This document shows positions 1-4,754 of a stretch of DNA of 6,203 nucleotides, one piece after another. This DNA is from Pseudomonadota bacterium (GTDB lineage Bacteria > Myxococcota > Myxococcia > Myxococcales > Vulgatibacteraceae). The stretch covers positions 1-6,203 of the forward strand of contig JAEZJH010000295.1 in the NCBI GenBank assembly GCA_023436385.1, read 5' to 3'. The position numbers and the translations under genes were made by a program. The notes under the pieces are model-generated. The model saw only the letters and a list, made by a program, of their open reading frames with translations. It had not been told where the DNA came from and did no database searches. Each line of letters starts with the position of its first letter. Positions within the stretch are counted from its first letter, which is position 1.

Positions 1-208
1 CGTCCGCACTGGGGGCGGCACCGGCGTCCGCCGAGGAGGCCCCGGCGTCCGGCGCGGCGGACCCCGCAGGACTACCGGCCGGGAGACCCGCCGGGGCCGA
101 CGCCGCCGGCTCCGCGGCCGAGGCGTCCCGTGACCAACCGGGCACGGCGGCCTTGCAGCCGAGGGGAACCAGGAGGCCCAGGATCACGATCGAACGAGCG
201 AGGCCCAT
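1..208 (-). CDS. Probable lipoprotein, 5' part only (runs off the left edge)
   Basis: The reading frame starts at an ATG (206-208) and stays open to base 1, giving 69 codons with no stop. The N-terminus is a short lipoprotein-type signal: Arg at residue 5, a hydrophobic run over residues 7-16 (IVILGLLVPL), then Gly17-Cys18, where signal peptidase II would cleave and the Cys would be lipidated. The lipobox is imperfect, with Pro at -3 where Leu/Val/Ile is usual (PLGC). From about residue 30 the visible mature part is almost only Ala, Pro, Gly, Ser and Asp, a flexible tether common in myxobacterial lipoproteins. Codons favour G/C at position three. No good Shine-Dalgarno precedes the ATG, and no other in-frame start was found in the 50 bases upstream. 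It is divergent from the exported protein at 358. The functional domain lies outside the window, so no role can be assigned. Confidence 0.6.
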   Translation of the reverse strand, partial: MGLARSIVILGLLVPLGCKAAVPGWSRDASAAEPAASAPAGLPAGSPAGSAAPDAGASSADAGAAPSAD

Positions 209-357
209 CCCGTGCCAAGCTGCGGCCAGGCTGCCGTCCCGGCAAGCACCGTCCCCCCGGCGGCCCCCATTGGCGCTTCCCTGCGGTTGCCCCACGCCCT
301 ACCCTTCGCACGCGGGCAAGCTCGTACCACCTGGTTCGGCCCGCGGGAGGTTCACGA
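209..357. other. Divergent intergenic region
   Basis: These 149 bases separate the minus-strand lipoprotein from the plus-strand DUF5666-like gene and should hold promoters for both. I could not find a convincing -35/-10 pair on either strand. A small perfect inverted repeat (TGCCG-TCC-CGGCA, 232-244) lies 24 to 36 bases upstream of the lipoprotein start and could be an operator half-site pair, but such short GC-only repeats are expected by chance here. Confidence 0.4.
345..350 (+). promoter_or_regulatory. Ribosome binding site that fixes the start at 358
   Basis: GGGAGG lies seven bases before the ATG at 358-360, a near-ideal Shine-Dalgarno. It selects this start over the longer in-frame extension beginning at 130, which would overlap the divergent lipoprotein gene and would bury the signal peptide. 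Confidence 0.8.
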
Positions 358-681
358 ATGAAGCCCTGGTTCCTGCTCGCGGCGCTGGCTCTCGCGCCGT
401 CCACCGCTCTCGCCGTCGACGGCGCGCCTCTCGAAATCAGCGGCACGGTGCAAAGCGTGGAGTTGGACGAGATCCGGATCGAGCGGCCGGGTCTGCCGAT
501 CGCCGAACTGGACATCCGCCCGGACACCGAGGTGCGCGTCGACGGGAACCCGAGTCGGCCCGGCGACCTTCGTCCCGGTCAGGCGGTCCGGGCGACCTTC
601 GAACTCTACGGGGACGATCCGGTCGCCGTCTTGATCGACGCCACCTCCGCCCCCGCTCCTGCCCCGACCCCCACCCCCTGA
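358..681 (+). CDS. Small exported protein, DUF5666-like
   Basis: This is a 107-residue protein ending in TGA (679-681). Residues 1-19 form a clear Sec signal peptide: Lys2, a hydrophobic core (FLLAALALA) and an ALA cleavage site before Val20-Asp21. The mature part has the pattern of DUF5666-type small beta domains: a first strand with SGTVQSVE (28-35), strands around IRIERPG and LDIRPDTEVRVDG (39-63), then 'DLRPGQAVRATFEL' (70-83), equivalent to the 'dLkvGd.V.v.g' signature, and a last strand near AVLIDAT. The C-terminus is a Pro/Ala/Thr tail (APAPAPTPTP). No cysteines, catalytic motif or membrane anchor beyond the signal peptide are present, so a soluble periplasmic protein is expected. The family has no well-defined biochemical function. 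The gene stands alone and converges on the large oxidoreductase gene with 63 bases between stop codons. The coding call is firm; the family call is by pattern only. Confidence 0.75.
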   Translation: MKPWFLLAALALAPSTALAVDGAPLEISGTVQSVELDEIRIERPGLPIAELDIRPDTEVRVDGNPSRPGDLRPGQAVRATFELYGDDPVAVLIDATSAPAPAPTPTP

Positions 682-694
682 CCAGCGAACGAAG

Positions 695-726
695 CGGCCC
701 GTCCCCGGGAATCCGGGGTCGGGCCG
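695..726. terminator. Probable bidirectional terminator hairpin
   Basis: The arms 695-708 and 713-726 are reverse complements over 14 positions except for one T-T mismatch (702/719), around a GAAT loop (709-712). The hairpin lies between the convergent stop codons at 681 and 745 and can form on either transcript. No clear T-tract follows on either strand (GGAAAGCGGG on plus, CTTCGTTCG on minus). Termination is therefore inferred from stem strength and position, or the hairpin may protect mRNA 3' ends. Confidence 0.65.
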
Positions 727-744
727 GGAAAGCGGGACCTTCGC

Positions 745-3700
745 CTAGACGCGCTCGATCTTCGCGGCGTGGAAGAGCCGCTCGAGCCAGAGGTTCGCCA
801 CCTTCTCCTGCAGTCCGTTCTGCCGGAGCCGCAGGTTGAGGAAGGGGAAGTCCACCGCGTCGAGCTTCTGGTCCTGGTTCATGCAGGTGAAGACGAAGGT
901 TTCCTTGCCGTCCGGCCCCACCTGCCGCTGCAGGCACTGGGCGCAGATCTCCTTCATCATGCACTGCATCGGCGAGTTGATCGAGCCAATCGCCTCATGT
1001 TCCGGCTTGAGGTAGGGGGCGAGCACGCCGCGCCGGGCCGCCTTCACCGCCGCCATCATCCGGTCCGAGCCGATGGCGATGATCCGGTCGATGTCCTGCA
1101 CCCGGACGATCGCCTCGCCCAGCTTCCCCTCGGCGTGGGCCACCACCGCCTGGACGATGTTCCCCACGAACGACCGGTCCTGCGGCCGCCGTGCCGGGAT
1201 CGCCTCGCCGCGATCCACCGCCCAGATCACCTGGTCGGTGGCCGCCTCGATCTCGTCGCGCTTGAAGAGATCGGCGCCGTCCTTGTAGCCGGCGACGTAG
1301 AGCACCCGGTTGCCGTTCTCCTTCAGCGCCTTGGCGATCGAGAAGAGCACCGCGTTCCCGAGGCCGCCGCCGAGGAGGAGCACGTTCTCGTCCCGGGGGA
1401 TCTCCGTGGGCGCGCCGGTCGGGCCCATGCAGACCACCTCCTGCCCGGGCTTCAGCGTCGCGCAGAGCCGGGAGGAGCCGCCCATCTCCAGGACGATCAG
1501 CGAGAGGAGCCCCTGCTCCTTGTCGACCCAGGCGCCGGTGAGGGCCATCCCCTCCGGCGCGAGCCGCGTCCCCTCGACCAGCGGCGCGTGGGTCTCGTAG
1601 GTCTGGAGCCGGTAGAACTGGCCGGGCTCGAAGTGGCTGGCCGCGTAGGGCGCCCGGATCGTCACCTCGACGATGGTCCGGGTGAGCCGCTTCACCTCCA
1701 CCACGTGGGCCCGGAAGGCGTCGTCGAGCTTGGCCCGGAAGGCGTTCCACTCCGCGTCCCGGAGCGCCTGCTCGGCCGGATCGAGCCGGGCCAGCTCGGC
1801 GGCGAAGAGCTTCACCACCTGGGCGTGGCCGTCGAGGCCCGAGGCCATCGCCTTGACCACCGAGCCCGCGTACTGCGGGTGGTTGTCGCCGTAGAAGGAG
1901 ACGCAGCGGGTCCGGTCCGGGGAGAGGTACGAGGTGAAGAAGCCCGCCTCGCCGGAGAGGTCGGAGTAGTTCTCCGACCGCTCGAGGGAGAGGGTGCCGT
2001 CCGGATGCCGCGTCGCCCGGTGGGTCTGGAAGAAGCTCCGCCACTTGTCGAGGGCGAAGGTGCCGGCGTGCTCCTTCTCGTAGGTCACGTTGGGCGAGGT
2101 GCCCGCGGCGACGAGCACGGTGTGGGCCGGAAACTCGAGGAACTCCCCGGTGCCCTTCCAGCGGCCCTCGACCTTCGCCTGCCGCTCGAACCGCATCGCC
2201 CGGACCGCGCCGTCCTCGCCCGCCAGCGCCTCGACGGGATCCATGCACTCGACGATCTGGATCCCCTCCTCGAGGCCCTTCACCACCTCTTCGTGGTTGA
2301 GGCGGTAGGCCGGCGAGTCCTTGAGGGACTTCCGGTAGAGCATCTTCACCCCGCCCCACTTCCGGACCAGGGGCGCGAAGTTCGGCGTCTCGCCGGCAGC
2401 CTTCGCCCGGGCGCGCTCCCCGCGGACGGCGCGGCCGTGGGCGAGCATCTCCTCGAGGACCGCACGCTCGTGCTGGTCGAGCGTCTTCAGCGGCTCCGCG
2501 CCGGGCGTGGCCGACAGCGCCTCCCAGCGCTCGAGGAGCTTCTCCACCTGCAGCGGGTAGTAGGCCGCCGACTCGGTGGCCGCGTCGATGGCGGTGAGGC
2601 CGCCGCCGATCACCACCACCGGTAGCCGCACCTGGAGGTTGGCCAGCGAGTCGCCCTTGAAGGCGCCGGAGAGCTGCAGCGCCATCAGGAAGTCGGACGC
2701 CTTGCGGATCCCGGGGAGGAGGTTGTGCTTGAGCCCGATCAGCGTCGGCTTGCCGGCGCCGGCGGCGAGGGCGACGTGGTCGAAGCCGAGGGCCCAGGCG
2801 TCCTCGACGGTGAGGGTCCCGCCGACGCGGACGCCGCCGTAGAGGGCGAAGTTCGGCCGCCGGAGCAGGTTCAGCTGCAGGGTGGTGAGGAAGTTCTTGT
2901 CCCAGCGAACGGTGATTCCGTACTCGGAGACGCCGCCGAAGCCGCCGAGGATCCGCTCGTCGAGGGGCCGGTAGAGCTGGCTCCAGTCGCGGATCGGCTC
3001 GGTGCGCCAGGCCTCGGGGAGCGGCTCGATCTTGAGCCCGTCGATCCCGACCACCCCGAAGCCCTCGTTGAGGAGGTGGTGCGCCAGCGTGTACCCCGCC
3101 GGCCCCATCCCCACCACCAGCACCCGCTTGCCGTTGAACGGCTTCGCGTACGGCCGCTTCACGTGGAGCGGGTTCCAGCGGGTGAAGAGCGACCAGATCT
3201 CGAAGCCCCAGGGGAGCTCGAGGACGTCGGTCAGCGCCCCGGTCTCGATCATCGGGATGTTGACCGGGTTCTGCGTCTGGTAGACGCAGCTCTTCATGCA
3301 GTCGTTGCAGATCCGGTGGCCGGTGCCGGGGGCCATCGGGTTGGCGATCGAGATCACCGCCACCGCGGCGATCGGATCGCCCTGCCGCTGGAGATCCTGC
3401 ATCTCCGAGATGTGCTCCTCGAGCGGGCAGCCGGTCTGCGCGATCCCGAGGGCGTTCTTCTTGAACGGCAGCCGTCCGTCGGCGGTGGGCTCCTTCTCGC
3501 AGAAGCCCTTGGCGCAGGAGTCCTTGGCGCGCTCGTGGCAGCGGAGACAGTAGCCCGCCTCCACCTGCACCTCGCGGCGGGTGCCCCGCAGATCGGTGAG
3601 GCCGAAGCCGTCGCGGCGGCGGCGGTGCTCGGCCGGTCCCTCGATCGTCTCCGGCAGCGCCGGATCCGGGCAGCGGAGCTCCACCAGGTCGTCGAGATCC

Positions 3701-4488
3701 CACTTGTGCGGGAGCCGGTGGCTCACCCAGCCCGCGATCCGCTCCCGGCCCTCCGGGTGCAGGGTGCGGACGAAGCACCAGCGATCGAGGAGCGAGAGCA
3801 CGTTCCGGAGGAGCTCGGCGTTCGAGTCGGGGCAGTCGGGGATCGACGCCCCGCCCTCGGCCAGCGCCGCGGCGGAGCCGACGCAGGCGGCCCGCACCTT
3901 GGCCAGTCCAGCCCGGACCGCGTCGGGGAGCTCGGAGAGCCGCGGCGTCGGCTTCCGGTCAACCGCCTTCTGCAGGTCGAGGAGCTCCGCGACCGCGGCG
4001 GCGAAGGCGCCCTCCGCGTCGGGGCCGTCGAGGACCTCGGGCGCGAGCCGGAAGAGGAGGCCCCGGGCGCGGCGGTCGAGGTCGGCGTACTCCTCCGCCA
4101 CCGGCCGGTTCGGCGCGCCCTTGCGGAAGACGCGCTTCAGGAAGAACTCCGACCGGAGCCGGGTGACGTGCGCCTCGCGATCGAGGGCCCGCTTCAGCTC
4201 GTCCCGCTCTCCCTCGACCCCGAAGACCCCGGCGACGAAGGCGGAGAGGTGCTTCGCCACCTCGACCAGGAGGGCGGAGGCCTCCGCCGGCGGCGCCTCA
4301 CCGCCACTCGCCCGGTAGGCGGCGAAACGCGCCGCGAGGGCGGGGTCGGCGGACTCGAGCCGGCGGACGAATTCCCCGTGCAGGCGTTCGAGACCGACGG
4401 GATCGTGCAGATCGGCCCAGGTCCAACCCGGCAGCCCCGGGAGCGGGGACGGGCAAAGGGTGTCGCGGACGACTGCCGTTCCGGTCAT
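745..4488 (-). CDS. NfnL-NfnS-like fused iron-sulfur flavoprotein (GltD-like plus PyrK-like modules)
   Basis: This 1247-residue cytoplasmic oxidoreductase has three parts. Residues 1 to ~305 are a mostly helical region I do not recognise. Residues ~306-895 resemble GltD/NfnL. Cys314, 317, 325, 330, 354, 394, 397 and 401 plus Glu415 supply two [4Fe-4S] sites. An FAD Rossmann motif is GMGPAG (460-465), a second dinucleotide motif is GGGLTAID (628-635), and later signatures are VAAGTSPN (793-800) and YGD (866-868). Residues ~925-1247 resemble PyrK/NfnS: PGQF (955-958), the nucleotide-binding GGGLGNA (1040-1046), IIAIG (1136-1140), then Cys1176, 1182, 1185 and 1202 for a [2Fe-2S] cluster and a terminal VDF motif. 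The family moves electrons among NAD(P)H, flavin, Fe-S clusters and ferredoxin; Nfn does so by flavin bifurcation. Bifurcation here is inference. The ATG start has a good upstream AGAGG; the stop is TAG at 745-747. Oddities are an insertion at ~642-713, an altered flavin motif and the extra N-terminal region. It could instead be a non-bifurcating NAD(P)H oxidoreductase. Confidence 0.9.
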   Translation of the reverse strand: MTGTAVVRDTLCPSPLPGLPGWTWADLHDPVGLERLHGEFVRRLESADPALAARFAAYRASGGEAPPAEASALLVEVAKHLSAFVAGVFGVEGERDELKRALDREAHVTRLRSEFFLKRVFRKGAPNRPVAEEYADLDRRARGLLFRLAPEVLDGPDAEGAFAAAVAELLDLQKAVDRKPTPRLSELPDAVRAGLAKVRAACVGSAAALAEGGASIPDCPDSNAELLRNVLSLLDRWCFVRTLHPEGRERIAGWVSHRLPHKWDLDDLVELRCPDPALPETIEGPAEHRRRRDGFGLTDLRGTRREVQVEAGYCLRCHERAKDSCAKGFCEKEPTADGRLPFKKNALGIAQTGCPLEEHISEMQDLQRQGDPIAAVAVISIANPMAPGTGHRICNDCMKSCVYQTQNPVNIPMIETGALTDVLELPWGFEIWSLFTRWNPLHVKRPYAKPFNGKRVLVVGMGPAGYTLAHHLLNEGFGVVGIDGLKIEPLPEAWRTEPIRDWSQLYRPLDERILGGFGGVSEYGITVRWDKNFLTTLQLNLLRRPNFALYGGVRVGGTLTVEDAWALGFDHVALAAGAGKPTLIGLKHNLLPGIRKASDFLMALQLSGAFKGDSLANLQVRLPVVVIGGGLTAIDAATESAAYYPLQVEKLLERWEALSATPGAEPLKTLDQHERAVLEEMLAHGRAVRGERARAKAAGETPNFAPLVRKWGGVKMLYRKSLKDSPAYRLNHEEVVKGLEEGIQIVECMDPVEALAGEDGAVRAMRFERQAKVEGRWKGTGEFLEFPAHTVLVAAGTSPNVTYEKEHAGTFALDKWRSFFQTHRATRHPDGTLSLERSENYSDLSGEAGFFTSYLSPDRTRCVSFYGDNHPQYAGSVVKAMASGLDGHAQVVKLFAAELARLDPAEQALRDAEWNAFRAKLDDAFRAHVVEVKRLTRTIVEVTIRAPYAASHFEPGQFYRLQTYETHAPLVEGTRLAPEGMALTGAWVDKEQGLLSLIVLEMGGSSRLCATLKPGQEVVCMGPTGAPTEIPRDENVLLLGGGLGNAVLFSIAKALKENGNRVLYVAGYKDGADLFKRDEIEAATDQVIWAVDRGEAIPARRPQDRSFVGNIVQAVVAHAEGKLGEAIVRVQDIDRIIAIGSDRMMAAVKAARRGVLAPYLKPEHEAIGSINSPMQCMMKEICAQCLQRQVGPDGKETFVFTCMNQDQKLDAVDFPFLNLRLRQNGLQEKVANLWLERLFHAAKIERV

Positions 4489-4492
4489 GGTT

Positions 4493-4498
4493 CCTCTC
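4493..4498 (-). promoter_or_regulatory. Ribosome binding site of the fused oxidoreductase
   Basis: Read on the minus strand, GAGAGG ends four bases before the ATG at 4486-4488. The spacing is a little short but usable, and it supports this start for the 1247-residue protein. Confidence 0.7.
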
Positions 4499-4523
4499 GG
4501 CTGGGCCCCGAAAGCACGATCGG

Positions 4524-4535
4524 GGGCACGTGCCC
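4524..4535. promoter_or_regulatory. Perfect 12-bp palindrome in the oxidoreductase leader
   Basis: GGGCACGTGCCC is self-complementary over all 12 bases and lies 36 to 47 bases upstream of the oxidoreductase start codon. The position suits an operator or an element next to the promoter. No -35/-10 hexamers could be assigned with confidence between here and 4669, so the link to regulation is inferred from position and symmetry only. In GC-rich DNA a 12-bp palindrome can occur by chance. Confidence 0.35.
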
Positions 4536-4647
4536 ACCGCCTCTAACCCTTCCGGCGCCGGGCGAAAGGCCCGCACTGCAACTTTCCGCCGGGGCCGAAC
4601 ACCCCGGCGACGCCTCGGCCTCCGGGAGCGCGTACGGTCGGACGGCA

Positions 4648-4662
4648 GTTTTGCCCTAAAAC
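4648..4662. repeat. AT-rich inverted repeat (GTTTT-N5-AAAAC)
   Basis: Two perfect five-base arms, GTTTT (4648-4652) and AAAAC (4658-4662), flank GCCCT. This is the most AT-rich patch in the intergenic region. On the minus strand it supplies a TGTTTTA run shortly after the hairpin at 4669-4710, so its main role may be the T-rich part of that terminator. It could also be an upstream promoter element or operator for the oxidoreductase gene, about 160 bases from its start. Confidence 0.4.
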
Positions 4663-4668
4663 ACGAAT

Positions 4669-4710
4669 GTCCGGCAACCGCTTCCCCGCAGACGGGGGCG
4701 GCTGCCGGAC
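4669..4710 (-). terminator. Rho-independent terminator of the AgmX/PglI-like gene
   Basis: An imperfect long hairpin has paired segments 4669-4676 with 4703-4710 (8 bp), 4678-4681 with 4698-4701 (4 bp) and 4684-4688 with 4693-4697 (5 bp). They are separated by an A/C mismatch and a TT bulge, and the loop is CAGA. In the minus-strand direction the stem is followed after a few bases by TGTTTTA, a modest U-run. It starts 45 bases after the TAA of the AgmX-like gene and would isolate the oxidoreductase gene from read-through. Confidence 0.7.
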
Positions 4711-4718
4711 CTGGAGGG

Positions 4719-4742
4719 CGGCGGCGCGTCGGGGCGCCGCCG
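4719..4742 (-). terminator. Second hairpin directly after the AgmX/PglI-like stop codon
   Basis: CGGCGGCGC (4719-4727) and GCGCCGCCG (4734-4742) form a perfect 9-bp GC-only stem with a six-base loop. It sits 12 bases beyond the stop codon, just before the larger terminator hairpin. No T-run follows it directly, so it probably acts as a pause or 3'-end stabiliser in tandem with the hairpin at 4669-4710. Confidence 0.45.
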
Positions 4743-4754
4743 GCGGTGCGGCGC

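Noticed and set aside
200..218. Minus-strand TTGGCACG-N6-GGGC-like sequence resembling a sigma-54 promoter (GG-N10-GC)
   Set aside because: The spacing fits, but the -12 part is only GC and the element overlaps the lipoprotein start codon, so transcription from it would begin inside that gene.
130..357. Upstream extension of the DUF5666-like frame to an earlier start
   Set aside because: It would overlap the divergent lipoprotein gene, has Arg/Pro-rich nonsense sequence, and would place the clear signal peptide inside the protein. The ATG at 358 has a strong ribosome binding site.
769..2625. Long plus-strand open frame (618 codons) opposite the oxidoreductase gene
   Set aside because: It mirrors the GC-rich third positions of the real minus-strand gene. 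Its translation is full of His/Arg/Leu/Gly/Val low-complexity sequence with no recognisable motif, while the minus strand carries many family signatures.
3535..3549. CLRCH in the oxidoreductase (residues 314-318) as a heme c attachment site
   Set aside because: CxxCH matches by letter, but the protein has no signal peptide, and the motif aligns with the first two cysteines of the GltD/NfnL [4Fe-4S] domain.
995..3778. Another minus-strand frame (927 codons) overlapping the oxidoreductase gene
   Set aside because: Its translation is Arg/Gly/Pro/Ala-rich noise, typical of an out-of-frame reading of high-GC coding DNA. The true frame contains all Fe-S and nucleotide-binding motifs.
2725..4659. 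Second long plus-strand open frame (644 codons) opposite the oxidoreductase gene
   Set aside because: Same cause as the frame above: absence of stops follows from high GC. It also runs through the leader and start of the real gene and shows no domain-like sequence.
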